Shown here: piece after piece, positions 35,083 to 47,412 of the stretch
Layout: each line of letters starts with the position of its first letter
How positions within the stretch are numbered: position 1 is the first letter of the stretch
Assembly (NCBI GenBank): GCA_030737875.1
Contig: CM060922.1
Span: 753,993,603 to 754,057,602, forward strand
Origin: Allium sativum
Lineage: Eukaryota > Streptophyta > Magnoliopsida > Asparagales > Amaryllidaceae
DNA length: 64,000 nucleotides
Direction: 5' to 3'
The notes under the pieces: generated by a model
The model's input: the letters and a program-made list of their open reading frames with translations, nothing else
The model's database searches: none
What the model was told of the DNA's origin: nothing
Position numbers and translations under genes: made by a program

Positions 35083-35197
35083 CTGAAACGAAGAGTTGTG
35101 AGGAGGGCTCCGCTACTGGCTTGAGGGCTATGGGCTGTGGCGGAGTGAAGGACTTAACGGAGGAGAACAGTCGCCTGAATGCAGGACTGTGCGCCAT
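35083..35197 (-). CDS. Exon 1 of the mitochondrial RRM protein (presequence and RNP2)
   Basis: The exon encodes 38 codons plus one base. It starts MAHSPAFRRLFSSVK and ends SSQLFVS, the first half of RNP2. The ATG at 35197-35195 is preceded directly by an in-frame TGA, so the start is well fixed. The FRRLFSSV stretch fits a mitochondrial targeting and cleavage region. The donor is CAG|GTCTGA, with the intron starting at 35082. The single leftover G joins the GT that opens exon 2 to make the conserved Gly of RNP2. No promoter element was recognised just upstream. Confidence 0.88.
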
Positions 35198-37353
35198 TCA
35201 CCTTAATTGTTTAGTTAATTTTCGAAAATGCGAGAAGCCCTCACTTTTGGCCAATTCTACAAAGAAGTGGCAACTAATTCGAAAACCAACTCGAAGGGAC
35301 CGACTCCTAAAGACCCGAGTCTAAACCGAACGAGATGGATCTTGGGTCGGGTCTAAATGATGAATAATACAATTAAAACTCCATCAAATCCGATCAGAGT
35401 TTATCCGACCCAAAAGATACAACTAAAAAACATTGAAATTTATGTACTTTTTGTGTTACTATCCAATCGAATCCGCTCTGAACCGAAGCTTGGATCGGGT
35501 CTGGTCCAAACTTTTGAAATGTATAATTCAGACCCAACAAAATCCTACCCATTTACAATCAAGACCCGCCCGATCGGGTCTAATTGTTACCCCTACTACA
35601 AAGGCAACTTCCAATGTGTTATATCATGGCAAATATTATTTCAATGGAGTAAATAATTCTAGTCTAGCACGACTTTCTAATCCATCCGCTAAGACATCAT
35701 TACCTCCATATCAAACCGTTTAACTATCAATGCATGCCTCCATTTCTTATTTAAGCCAGCCAGCAAAGTTCGTTCCATGATCAGCCTGCTTTCCTGGCTT
35801 CTCGCCTCCTTTGCATCCAAAATAGTTATATCTCATTTAAGTTTAAAAAACATCACACCCTATTTTATCATTTCAGCTTCATTCATACCCGATGTATTTT
35901 TAATTATATTAAAAATCATACAAATATGATGTGGTTTGCTCGCGAACCACTCTCGATCTGAACTAGATATTATACAAACATCGCTCGACTCGAATTAGGT
36001 TATTATACAAATCTCATTAATCTTAACTAAATTATTATGACAGCTTGTACATTCTAACACATCAACCACAGGCCTAGAGTGACTATCAGAATTACGTTGA
36101 TGTAGAAAAGAACAAGCTATCGGGGTTTCTAAAACAATACAGACTAATATATAGATATATGGTCTAAGTATCCTATACTTTCAGATATTGCAGTGGAAAG
36201 AATAAAATATAAATACTGAAAAATGGTCAACTCTGAAATATCTTGAAAACATAATCTCAATGAAGTACGTAGTCAAATGCATAATATTAAAGTACATGAA
36301 AAGTGCATAGTACATGCTAAGTATTGAATAAGATAAACGGTTACATGGAGGGTAATTTAAAACAACTAGCAACTCCAATTATGAGCTCGCCTCTCCACGT
36401 ACTAATTTCGAATTTATCATATTATGACTTGTCCTTCTATGTTGGAGGGAGGAAAGAAAAGATGATGGGTCAGACTATAGTATAGTGATTGAGTGCACTA
36501 TTAAAGTATGATGATGATGATGACATGCAGTTGACTTTAATAATACTCTATGTAACCTAGGGCGTTATACAAATTTTTGCAAGTTACCTGATTTCTTTGC
36601 TTAATGGGTTTTAAGTCAATTTACATTTGCATTAAGAACTTGCGCAAACTCATATTTAAGATTAAACAACAAATCAAACCTCAACACTTATTAATTAGTT
36701 AATAACTGTTAGAGCTTCCCCAACATAGAATTATCTACGGTTTCCTCCATAGGACTACATCTCTCAACGTTATGACTACGCATAACTATTCCACATAGGC
36801 TTCCATATAATTTCCTCAAAGGACTAAATTTCCCATAATTATGATTACATGTTTCTTGTTACGCATTGAGGCTAAGCTTGCAATGCCATCTTGCTGAAGT
36901 GTCTCATCGTCTGCGTCTGTATCTACCTCCCAATGTAGATATGCATCTTATTGCACCACATTGTAATCCATGACCAACACAACTGTTGTACGCCTTTTTA
37001 CAAGGTCGTCACGCTTTGCATTTCTGGCTATCAGAGTGCTCAGGACTTGAGTATAGATTTAGACAAACTTGGAAAGGCTTGGTCGAAGTCATGGAGTTTA
37101 AAAAAACTTGGAGTTTGGACGACATTAATTCGAATCGGCATGAATCTGATAGTCTTGGATCGATATTACTTCCTCTAGTCAGATTGGTATTCTCCTTTCT
37201 CCCCGGATCCAAATCGATATAAGCATGGTGATCTTTCAGATTGATATTACTTCATATTGCCTGAATCGGCCTTACTCCTACTTCGAATCGGTGTAAAGTA
37301 AACGGAAGGGATTGGTAGAAGCAATGGACTCAACTCAGATAAAAAGTGGAGAA
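35198..37353. other. Upstream flank of the RRM gene with MITE-like repeat
   Basis: Should hold the promoter and 5' UTR, but no convincing TATA box was found. From about 35270 to 35600 there are repeated GGGTCGGGTC/GACCCGA motifs ending AATTGTTACCCCTAC, resembling the terminus of a hAT-type MITE. The stretch 36990-37350 has ATCGATATTACTTC-like repeats reminiscent of LTR-element internal sequence. No gene recognised. Confidence 0.4.
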
Positions 37354-37847
37354 TGTTAGGACTTATCATTCATCCAGATCGGTCCTCTCGGACGGGTATC
37401 GATCTGGATCCAGATCAGTACCATTCCATGGCATAATGGATTAGTTGATCTGGATATCCTTCTCTAAGACTTGGTCTTCGTGATCCTATTTTCACTCCTA
37501 TTATTCTGACCAATCCGAGCATTGCAGCACATATAAATAGGCATGGACTTGGACATTTTTAGGGATTGTTTTGGCATTCTTTCGTAGGGACTATACCATT
37601 GCCAATACTCGTTTTCTTTACTCTACATTTCTATAACTCAAATGGACTGTATTTGTAACTATACAGTATAAACAGTAAAGATTACCTCACAATGGACATA
37701 GGCATGTCGAACCATTATAAATCTCTATATTCATTTATATTTACACATTTTGTGATTGCTTTGTGTTTGGATTTACTTCATTATTCTGTGATCACTACTT
37801 GACATTCGGGTGTGGTGTTCAATAGACCAAAATCAACGTCAAGATTT
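37354..37847 (+). mobile_element. LTR-like fragment
   Basis: Begins TGTTAGGACTTATC after a purine tract AAAAAGTGGAGAA. It carries TATAAATAGG (about 37533) and a TGTCGAACCATTATAAATC block, and may end CTACTTGACA at 37804. The gag-only copia element is inserted at 37848, and the flank resumes at 60232. No partner LTR is identified in the window. Confidence 0.45.
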
Positions 37848-40800
37848 TGTTGTATATAACGTTGTTGTATACACAATTATATGATTTTTGTTTGATGATA
37901 ACAACCAAATAAATATTATTATAAGTGTGTTTGAAATCGTACTGTTAAATATATACATCACTGACTGAAATATAATATTTATATTTAAATGGAATACGAC
38001 CATATAGACATTGATATATTCATACTGTATTCTATTTAAATTGAATATTCTATTTCAATAACACAACAGTACAAATCTTATAAACTCCACTATTTAAACA
38101 CTCACAGGATATTTGTACTAATAAATAACAGAATAAAATAGACAAGTTTGTTTGACAACAATAAAATAATATTTTATTTCAATCAAACTTGTTTATTACA
38201 AACATCAGTACAATTCATATATATATATATACACACAGCTCCTCACTCATACATTCACTCAGTTTACATTTCAGTATACATTTTTTTTGATACAGACACT
38301 TTCACTGTTACACACACTGTATATTTTTCACTGTCAATTTCTGTCTTCTGTCATCTTTTATCTTCTGTCTTCACAACACTTTACTGTCAGTTCAGTCATC
38401 TTCTACCTACCTGTCAAATAAAACAGAAACACACACAGTACACTGCAACAAGAATAAAACATGATACATGCAAATATAAATTTTATTTGTCTCAGAATTT
38501 CGGTGTGTTTCTCATCATTTTTCTGACTTGATCTGATTTTCATATCCATCCGACTGTGTCTAGACAGCTTGTGATATTCACAGTGATACACTGTAAATAT
38601 CACAAGGTAAACTGTACACACATATTTTGCAGGGACAGGAAAACTTGTCTGGATGGCTGCATATACACACGTGTATATATACACACGTGTGCACTGCCTC
38701 GCCAATCCAGTGTGTAACTGAGGAGTAGCCACGCGGACCATCTCGACTCGGTGCAACAATAATCAAAGTGGTCGAGGCAACCCAAACACATCAATGATTT
38801 CATGTTAGAATGTAAAGTCAAAAACTACTTAAAGTGGTCAAGGCAGCACAACAGTAATGGTCGAGCAACCTCACAAGTCAAGACAATACAAAATGGTTCA
38901 GTTCAGATATGTAGAAATACATGTTGAGCTCAAGCTCTTCAAAGATCATAAGGCAGCAAAATGGTACAACAAATTTCAAGCAGAAACATGGCATGACAAA
39001 TGCAAATACCCAAGTGCACAAGACAATGTTCATAGCAATATTTCAGGTCAAAACAGTTGTGATGTATTCATGTTCATACACACATGCAAAGCCAGATTTT
39101 ATGTACACAAGATTTCAGTAAACAAGACCAAGCGCATATCTGCATAGCAAGAATACACAAAGCAATTTAAAAACACTGATGTGGAATTTAAAAATGGTCA
39201 AGTGCCAAACAGCATACAGAGAACAGGCTCAAGAAACATTGAAGTTTTTGGTTCAAGTAAACAAACTCAGCAAACTTAAGCAAAAATCAGTTTCAGGCAA
39301 GTACAAACCATCATGGACGTTTGTTTCAGGTTTGTTTGAAAATCCTATTCATGCAAAAAGAAATGGTAAATTTTTTTTGGAGGAACAAAGATTGGCAAAT
39401 ATCAAATCATTTCGAATTACACAAAACTGTTTGGCATAAAACAAAACCATTTTTTCCGCAAGTATATTTTGGGCAAGTACAAAAAGTTTTTTTTTGTTCA
39501 CTGAATTTCAAAGCAGATTCAATTCAACAATTGTGGCAATATTTTTCATGGATATTCTCAAAAAAAAAAAAAAAACTTTTAAGGAGGTTTTTTTAAGGCC
39601 AGAAATCACTGTTTCCAATTTCGGAAAAGATTATTTTGACGAGTACACATCAGTGAAATCAAAGGGAATGAATTTGGCAAGTCATCACTCAATTGATTTC
39701 CAGAAAAATATGGACAGAAATCAGAACAGTCATGCTCGACATGTAATCAACATAATTCCATATTTAATTGTGTTGAAATTTGGCAAGTTTCAAAAACATG
39801 CATGAATCTTTTTGGCAAGGTATAATTTCGGTCATATGGCATAATCATTTCCAGGAATAACCACAATTTAATCAAAGAATCCAAGCACAAATTCAGCTAC
39901 AAATCAAGGGGATCAAAGTAACACTATTTGGGTCACGAATCAATCAAGGGACTCTCTTTTCTTTCCAGAAAAACTCATGTATTCTCGGCAATTTTTTTAA
40001 GGGAAAATGAATCACTTATTTCCAGAAATTGTAAAACTGTTTTGGAAAGAAAAACAATTCAGCAAATTTTTTTTTTTGGCAAACCCTTTTGGTTCGAAAT
40101 CAAGCTTGGGTACTGAAATATATTTAGGGCAACTTGCACGCATGGCAACAAATCAACATTAGTCAATCATGCAACAACAATCAAGTCGAGAATTTCTAAA
40201 TCAAAAGGGGAAACACGCAGGCAATTGATCAGATCAGTCAATAACGAAATCAGAGATTGTATTTAGGATTATATAATCCTATTTATACAACACCATTACA
40301 TCATAGGCAAAAAAATCCATCGAGAACACAATTAAATTCAAAGAGCAGAGAATCAAATTCACTCACATTTTTCTAAAGATTTCGATCAAGAGGAAGGGCA
40401 ATCCTAAAATCGAAGCATTAAGCAACAGAGAATCAAGCATCATAACGTCGGATTTTATCAATCAAGCTTTAGGTTTTCGATCTGGAGCAAAATCGAGAAA
40501 CCCTAGACCTTTTCCCAATCGCCAGAGCCGCCATTTCAAGCAAAGCAAAGTAATGGGACAAATGAAGCAAGGGTGGAACCATGGTTAAAGCGGCCAGCCA
40601 TTTCTCTTGTTAAAAGGGATTAGTTTATATTTTATAAAACTAGGTTTTTTTATTCTAGGGTTTTGGTTTAGTTTTTTTTGTTTGTTTTATTTTGAAATTG
40701 TTTTAATTTGTGTTGTAAAAACAAACGAACAGTTCTAGAGTCTGTAAACTATAGGAATCCAGTTAGGAGTTAGCTGGCAGTTTACTAGAGTCTGTAAAAA

Positions 40801-41119
40801 CTAGGGTAAAATCTGGTCGAAGGGATATCGATCAGTCTAGGGTTTTGAGCGTAGGGTTAGTACAGGAGCAGGGAGTGCGAGTTTACAGTGTCTGTAAGCG
40901 GGATCTGTTATTAACTCCTAGTAGAAACCTTAGGAATGCAGCAGTAGGCAGGATTTTACCGAAGCTGGGTATCTCTGTGTGTTATTTCCTTTCTGCTTTT
41001 TATTTCTGCTGTGTTCTGTGATCAGTTTATTATTTAATATTCTATCAGATTTTTTATTCAGTGAAAACTGTGAAAAACCCTATTCACCCCCCCCCTCTAG
41101 GGTTATTCTAGATCCAACA
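37848..41119 (+). repeat. 5' LTR of the gag-only element (3,272 bp)
   Basis: Aligns along its length with 56947-60231, with scattered substitutions, small indels and homopolymer changes. It contains TA/CA microsatellites (about 38219-38237) and an ACACGTGTATATATACACACGTGT palindrome near 38667. Confidence 0.94.
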
Positions 41120-41121
41120 AG

Positions 41122-41133
41122 TGGTATCAGAGC
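41122..41133 (+). other. Primer binding site (tRNA-iMet) of the gag-only element
   Basis: TGGTATCAGAGC two bases after the LTR end. Confidence 0.93.
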
Positions 41134-41158
41134 AGGTATTTTCTTTAACTCTAGAGTA

Positions 41159-42621
41159 ATGGGTCTCCCTAGTTGTCAATCTAGTGAGAGTCAGTCTAGT
41201 TCGTATCCAACAATTTTCGATGGAACAGATTTTTTAAACTGGAAATCAAAATGGAATTTTATTTAAAATCTGTTAATATTAAATGTTGGGATACTGTTAT
41301 CAATGGGAATGATATGTCTGATAATAGAAACATTGTATTTGATTCTCGTGCTATGAATATCATATTTGATTATCTCAGTACAGAACAGTTTATTCATGTA
41401 TCTCATTGTTTGACTGCGCAGGATGTCTGGAGAACTCTCAACACGCTATATGGAAAATCTGACAACAGCTCAAAACCCCAGAATGTCAACTCAGATCCAA
41501 ATCTATGTCTAACAGGTCACGTAAATGAAATTTCAGATGGATCAGATGATGGAGATTCAACAGATGCTGAAATTGAAAATTTTACATACGAAGATTTAGT
41601 TTATATGTGTGTTGATTTAACTAAATCTGTTGATAAACTCCAACTGAAAAATAAATCTAAGAATTCTGAGTTGACTGGCAGAATTAATAATTTGGAAACT
41701 GAACTTGAATGCTCTAAAAATTCTCCAAACTCTGATTGCGAGAATGGTTTAAAACTGAAAACCAATCTTGTTCATCTCAATAAAATTATTCAAAAGTTTG
41801 AAAATGAAATTCTGATCTTAAAGGAAAACAAGATTGAGTTATTAAGTTTGAACAATTCTTTACAAAAGGAATTTGAAATTTTTAAGACTAATATAAACTC
41901 CAAATTTGAAATTGCTGAAAAAGAAAATTTGTTGAAATCCGATTCGATTTTAAGAGAGCTTGAAAAAGAATTTTCAAATTTCAAAAATTTTGAAAAAGAT
42001 GAGGCTGAAAAACGAGCAAAATTTGAATCTGAGACTATTGAGTCCCATACCATAATCAAATTGCTTAAAGATGAAAATTTGGTTTTGAAATCTGATTTTG
42101 AAAGATGTAAGATCACTAAAAGTCGTTGTTCAGATTTAATGAAAGAGAATGGTGATCTTAAATTTAAAATTCAACAACTCACGTCAACCTTGATTAAATT
42201 TTCTGATGGAGAAAAATCTTTGAACATGTTGATGAAAAACCAAGTTTCTACCAAAAATAAACGTGGTCTAGGTTTTGGGAAAAACAATGATTTTGAAAAG
42301 CAAAATTCAAATGATTTTAGAAATCCTTCAAACTGCTTTCGAAAAGATCGGTTTGAAAATCTGAACTCTGGAAATTTCAAATGTTTTTCAAATCAAAATC
42401 GTAATGAGAAATTGTTTTATAATAATCCATCTAAACAATCCTGGATCCCGAAAAGAAATAAAACAAACTTCGTTAAATTCAAACAGATTTGGGTTCCAAA
42501 AGGTACAAAGATAAATTCGGATGGATCGTTATACAAACAAGTCTGGGTACCAAAACATATAAGTACATCTGTGAGTGGTTTCACAAATTTTGTTAGACCA
42601 CTCGATCCTCTCAATTGCTAG
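41159..42621 (+). pseudogene. Gag of the non-autonomous copia element (one frameshift)
   Basis: Starts MGLPSCQSSESQSSSYPTIF with GTDFLNWKSKW. The frame breaks near 41257 at a short T run that looks one base short, and continues from 41251 as MEFYLKSVNIKCWDTVING for 456 codons. Residues about 120-370 of that part are Glu-, Lys-, Asn- and Leu-rich and predicted coiled coil. The C-terminus repeats KQSWIPK, KQIWVPK and KQVWVPK. I see no CCHC zinc knuckle. Frame preservation after the shift suggests recent loss. Confidence 0.8.
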
Positions 42622-44573
42622 GTACCGAAGGATGCCGAGGAACTGCATTACTACAGAGAAACTGAATTCAAATTGCTTCATATCATTGGGTCATCCACAG
42701 TTCCTTAGCCAAATCTATTGAGTCAGAGATTCTGGTTTACACTGATCTCAGGTATGATCTCTGAACTCATCTTTGTAAATATTCTCTATTTTTATCATTT
42801 TTCTCTGTTTATTTCTCCTTCTACCTCTTCTTCTATTTTTTTTTGGTCACTGCCATATATTTTTGTCTTTCTTTTGTACTTTCTTAGACTTTCAATTGTA
42901 GAATTCATATTTTCTGGAAATTCACTTCATTTGTATAAAACTCTAAATCATTTCCAGATCTTGAATTTAAACTTGTCAATTTCTGCAATTGTTTTGAGGT
43001 TTATTTTCTGATTTCTGAATTCATAACAGTGTTGATGTATTCTTGTCATATCTTGAACACTGTTGTTTTTTGAATTCTAAATTTTTGAAGATCTGAAATA
43101 TTAATGAAATTTCACATATTTCTGCTGTTTTGAGTTCCTTCTAATTCATTTTGGAATGGCTTGAAATATTATACTCATTACATCACATTACTAGTTCTCA
43201 GTAGTGATAATTTTGTTGATTTTCAGATTAGCTTGGATATTTTGAATTATCTTGAATAACAGTGATACATCTTGAAATTCATCTTTATTCGTGATCATTT
43301 TGGTCGAAGTTTGTTTGTTTGAAATCATCTGAAATTCTTGATATTTTGAATATCACACACCTCTTAATCCTGAAATTATCAATCTTGTGTGAATGATTCA
43401 TTATAACTCAAACTTGACATTGACTCAAGTGATTTCAAATAAATTATCCTAATTTTCTGTATCATGAATATCTCTTAAACCTGATGTAAATGATCTGAAA
43501 TTACTCTTGTACTTGTCATAAAAATTTGTGAAAATTTCTCTTGGAAAATGGTCATTAAAACTCACTGCTATTTCATGATGATTTGAGTTGAATATCTGTT
43601 TTTTTTAAATCATTTGAAATTATTGATTTATTGAATCTCGCACATATCTTGGATCTAAAATTGATAATCTGTGTGATTGATTCATTGAATCATGAGTTTT
43701 TCATATTTCCTCAAATGATTTCAAATAAACGGTATTTCTAATCTTAGATCATGAATCATATTCTGTGACCATTAGAAATGTCTTGACAAGTGTGCTTTGA
43801 AACTGTTTTTGTGCTGCTCTGATATTGTTTTGAAAATATGTTGGAAATTGCTTGTTTATGATATATTTGCTGCTCTGATACTGTTCTTCAAATAACTGTT
43901 TGTTCTTATCTATTGCTCTGATAAATATGCCAAATCTATTGTTTTGTCTACTTGGGCTTTGGGCTTAAATTTCTTCTATTTGTGATATTCTTGTTTGTCA
44001 CCGGTGTCTTTTTTAAAATCCTCATTAATAGGACATCAAGTGGTATCAGTTTAGAAGTACTGAATTTGTTTTAGCTGTATATTTTTTTTAATCTCTCATT
44101 GCTTTGCATAGATCTTTTCTTATTCCTCTTGCAATTGATTTTCAATTTTAAAATTATTTATTGATTATTCATTCAGAAATTGAAATCTTTGTCCAAATTG
44201 AACTATATTTATAATTCACCAAAATTATTAATAGATTTTGAAATTGTGATGGATTGTGACTGTAGTATATTTCACAACAAGAGGAGATTTTATTTAGATT
44301 TTCATGATGGTTGAACATATATTATAATATCTTTGAATTGGCGATTACTTCACGACCATCTTCTTTATCTTCCACTGTTCTGTCATCCATTATGATTTTA
44401 TATAAATATGGAGAGTTAATATTTTTAAAATAAAAAAAAAACTTCTTGAATAAACAGTGGTAATATTTGTGATAGAAATTGGACTATGTTATTATTCAGA
44501 ATTAGTGATAATTGAAAATTTTCGATGATCCCGTTACAATCGAGCATATTTCATAATATAATTAATTTAGAAA
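42622..44573 (+). other. Non-coding internal region of the gag-only element, left part
   Basis: AT-rich, with a diverged internal duplication of about 285 bases: 43330-43450 resembles 43615-43730, with shared GAATCATGA/GTGTGAATGATTCAT and GATTTCAAATAAA. A second PBS-like CAAGTGGTATCAG is at about 44037-44049. No pol similarity found. Confidence 0.7.
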
Positions 44574-45874
44574 TGTAACACCCCTCCTCCGCCAGGGTGG
44601 CTCTTGCAAGCACTCTGACTTTGGAGGGGCGTTTGAATCAGGTAAACATGCATAATGATATATCAAGGCAGAACAAGAACATATGTATATATGTAAACAG
44701 AGTAAATAACATAGATAAAACAGCGGAAGATTTCAAACCATTTCAAAACAAGTCTGGTACAACATAATGTCAACTTTCCAAATAAACAAGTCTAGATAAA
44801 AACAACATCAACTGAAAAACTGAAATACATAAGTACTATCCCCAAAATAAGTGATAACCATAGCTAGCTTCATGTCCAACCGTACATGAGCTAAATCCCA
44901 CAAGCAAGCGATCAGAAATCCAAGCTAAGCTCCAATATTCCCACCCTGAGAACCTTGGGGGGGGAACGGAAGAAAAGAGGTGAAAGAAAACAGGTCAGTC
45001 AAAAAGACTGAGTAAGCCCTACTACAATCAATGTAAACTGATAAAGTTAACTGGCATGAGAAGCAGGGATGAACATAAGGATAACTACATACTAGCATGA
45101 TGATTAACTAACAAGGTAGATAAAGGTGTCATCGCATAATCAGGTTTAAGGTTTTTGCACCACAGGTGTACTAGCAAGCTAACATGATTTGAATAAACAA
45201 GTATTAATCCCTTGGCCCAAGCTTTGGCCCAATAACATGAAGTGACCCTAATACGAGGTCCAATAAAATGAAGTGACCCTAATACGAGGTCCAATAACAT
45301 GAAATGACCCTAATACGAGGTCCAACCAAACGGTCTAGTCGATCGGCTCCCTATAAGCCTAACTCGTCACGTGTTGGTGTCAATACGGCCCAAACATAAT
45401 TGTAGTCAGACTGTGCAGGGTCTCCCGTCGGGCGTATCAAGCCCTAGGGTGTCAACCCCTGGACACCATAAACATAAGTGCACAGACTCGATCTACTGGT
45501 ACCCGTGCATGTTTTCCCTGGCTTCGGACTATGTGCACGACCATAGTCCGCCCGGAACTACACCGGCGTACCACTCTGCCGTCGTTTTTGGTCACTTACC
45601 TCAAGTCCAGTAATCGTGCCCCCTCCCTAGCCTAGTCCCTAGGGTCTTAATGATACAAACTTGGGATTACTGCTGGAGTGGACCCCCATTGCTAGGATTT
45701 TCTAGTGGGTTAAGTACGGTTTAACCCTCTTGCTAATCATGGATTAACTTGGTTAAGTGTAACGATGAGTTCACGACTTAACCCTGATTAATATACCAAG
45801 CCCGCATTGATTAAGTATTAAGTGGACCATGACTTAAACCCTAATCATGAGGCATTAATTAATTAATGTGCCTT

Positions 45875-45966
45875 AACCTCTCACATTAGATTTTGTTGCG
45901 GTTACTAGTTAAGCCGGTCGGTTCCGGATAGCTTTACACCACAACTTGGTCTAACCTCGGGTTCAA
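45875..45966 (-). other. Conserved hairpin module, second in sense, Gypsy-2 3' LTR
   Basis: Stem GTTGCGGT with ACCACAAC (one wobble) and outer TTAGA/TCTAA. The CCGG pair and CTTAAC loop core are retained. Copy at 54177-54264. Confidence 0.72.
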
Positions 45967-45978
45967 GGTACAACATGA

Positions 45979-46078
45979 CCAACTTCTCACATTGGGTCCT
46001 ATTGTTTGTAGCAACTAGTTAAGCCGGTCGGTTCCGGGTAGGTTTACGCTACAAACTCAACCCAACCTCGAGTTGGTC
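45979..46078 (-). other. Conserved hairpin module, first in sense, Gypsy-2 3' LTR
   Basis: Perfect stems GTTTGTAGC/GCTACAAAC (46004-46012 with 46048-46056) and TTGGGT/ACCCAA (45992-45997 with 46060-46065). The CCGG pair is kept around the loop. Copy at 54282-54380. Confidence 0.78.
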
Positions 46079-46144
46079 ACACTTATATTTTCTAAGTGTC
46101 ATGTCCATCATGTTTCCAAAACATGTTACAAGTTTTCAAGAATT

Positions 46145-46210
46145 TGGGTAGACCTAACTTAATAGGTAAATTCCCAATGGGTAGACCTAACTTAATAGGT
46201 AAATTCCCAA
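46145..46210 (-). repeat. Small hairpin repeat, two copies, Gypsy-2 LTR
   Basis: Two copies of GGGTAGACCTAACTTAATAG followed by GTAAATTCCCA, the same unit as in Gypsy-1. Confidence 0.75.
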
Positions 46211-46639
46211 TCTTATGTTTTTATGTCTTTTAAGTTTACCCAACCCCAAACGCAATCCCATCGCTTACATATCGCAATAGCGCATAAAGGATAGAAAGAG
46301 GGAACTTGGCATAATCATGACATAAAGGTGTTGAAGCCACAAGTTTAACATGGTGGCATATGAAATGTACATATGTTCATATACTTGCATATTACATTTT
46401 TAGGTCTCAAAAGCATGCATAAAACCAAACTTAGCATATTGGTGATACATGGTGATAAATGACATGTAGAAATGGCCATAAGTTCGCATTTAGCCTCACA
46501 TGCAAGTTATCATAAGAGATATGATAACTTACATGTTGCCAAAATGCAACCTTTAGCATAAAGCTTGGAGCTTTAAGCTCATAAACCCAAGATAAGCTTG
46601 CATAACATGATAGCATGAGTAAGATGATCAACCCAAACT

Positions 46640-46815
46640 TGCATACATAACATGGCATATCATATGGCAACTTGCATATCATAACATAGCAAACTTGCAT
46701 AACATAACATGATAAACTTGCATATCATAACATGGCAAACTTGCATAACATAACATGATAAACTTGCATATCATAACATGGCAAACTTGCATAGCATAAT
46801 GATCAACCAAACTTG
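46640..46815 (-). repeat. Tandem TTGCATA repeats, Gypsy-2 3' LTR
   Basis: Units of about 45 bases with AACTTGCATAACATAACATG and AACTTGCATATCATAACATG. Copy at about 54950-55125 in the 5' LTR. Confidence 0.88.
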
Positions 46816-47197
46816 CATCATTCATTTAACTTTAGAGTTTAAATATGAAAGTAGAAAGGGCTTACAATGCTTATGAAGACTCAAATGAGTATAAGCAAAT
46901 ATAAGATTGAGACAAAGCCCTTATGCAATCAAATAAACCCAAAATGCAAGCTCCAATAGAAAAACCCTTGAGCAAAAATGATCAAAACTCTTGCTTTATG
47001 ATGTAAATGTGGAAACTTGACTTGAATGCAAGCTAATGACACTCATACAAGCTTGAAAACACTTGTATGCATGGAAAATCTCTCATAGAAATAACTTAGA
47101 ATTTTATGAAGAGAGTGGAGGCCATGAGAGGAATGATTTTGCCATAGTTTAGTTGTATGAGTGAATAATGTTGATTTAGGCTTAGGTTAGGGTCTTA

Positions 47198-47206
47198 TTT
47201 ATATAT
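47198..47206 (-). promoter_or_regulatory. TATA box of the Gypsy-2 LTR (3' copy)
   Basis: Minus-strand TATATAAAT followed by AAGACCCTAACC, aligned with the Gypsy-1 TATA region. Confidence 0.6.
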
Positions 47207-47327
47207 TAGGATTAGTTCTAGCCTTAGGATTAAACCCTAATTCCAATCTCAGCCCTCAAAACCGAATCTGGCCCCCAAACTCAACACAACCCCAAAATGG
47301 TGCACCAGGCAAAACTGCCCGGCTGAA

Positions 47328-47412
47328 CCAAGTCGACAGCCAAGTCGACAGGGCTGTCGACTTGGGTCCAACCAAGTCGACTCCCAAGTCGACAGGGCTG
47401 TCGACTTGGGTG
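47328..47412 (-). promoter_or_regulatory. GTCGAC palindrome cluster, Gypsy-2 3' LTR
   Basis: Six GTCGAC sites, four of them forming two perfect palindromes with arms CCAAGTCGACAG and CTGTCGACTTGG around GG (47340-47365 and 47384-47409). The TATA-like TATATAAAT (47206-47198) lies about 120 bases downstream in element sense. Copy at about 55632-55715 in the other LTR. Confidence 0.7.

Larger units (their letters stand above)
96..35197 (-). other. Host gene locus: single-RRM mitochondrial RNA-binding protein, four exons over 35 kb
   Basis: The coding sequence joins 35197-35083, 27560-27492, 941-835 and 188-96, giving 127 residues. All three introns start GT and end AG, and the phases agree across each join (1, 1 and 0). 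The product has an N-terminus rich in Arg, Ser and Phe with no acidic residue in the first 29 positions, typical of a mitochondrial presequence. One RRM follows, with RNP2 LFVSGL and RNP1 SKGFGFVKY, and then a short Pro-rich tail. The family (organelle RRM proteins such as ORRM2, and mitochondrial glycine-rich RNA-binding proteins) acts in organellar RNA editing or processing by binding single-stranded RNA. The order of exon motifs and the perfect phase agreement argue that it is a functional gene and not scattered relics. Introns 1 and 2 are packed with transposons. The exact orthologue is an inference. Confidence 0.9.

Noticed and set aside
36951..37222. Two overlapping 75-78-codon frames upstream of the RRM gene
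   Set aside because: No recognisable domain; sequence resembles LTR-element internal debris.
38148..38531. Open frames repeated at 57288-57608 (also 38403-39147 and 57605-58277)
   Set aside because: They are LTR sequence of the gag-only element, and the duplicates carry frame-changing indels between the two LTRs.
44037..44049. Second primer binding site (CAAGTGGTATCAG) in the gag-only element
   Set aside because: Not next to an LTR edge and lacks the AGAGC half; kept only as a remark.
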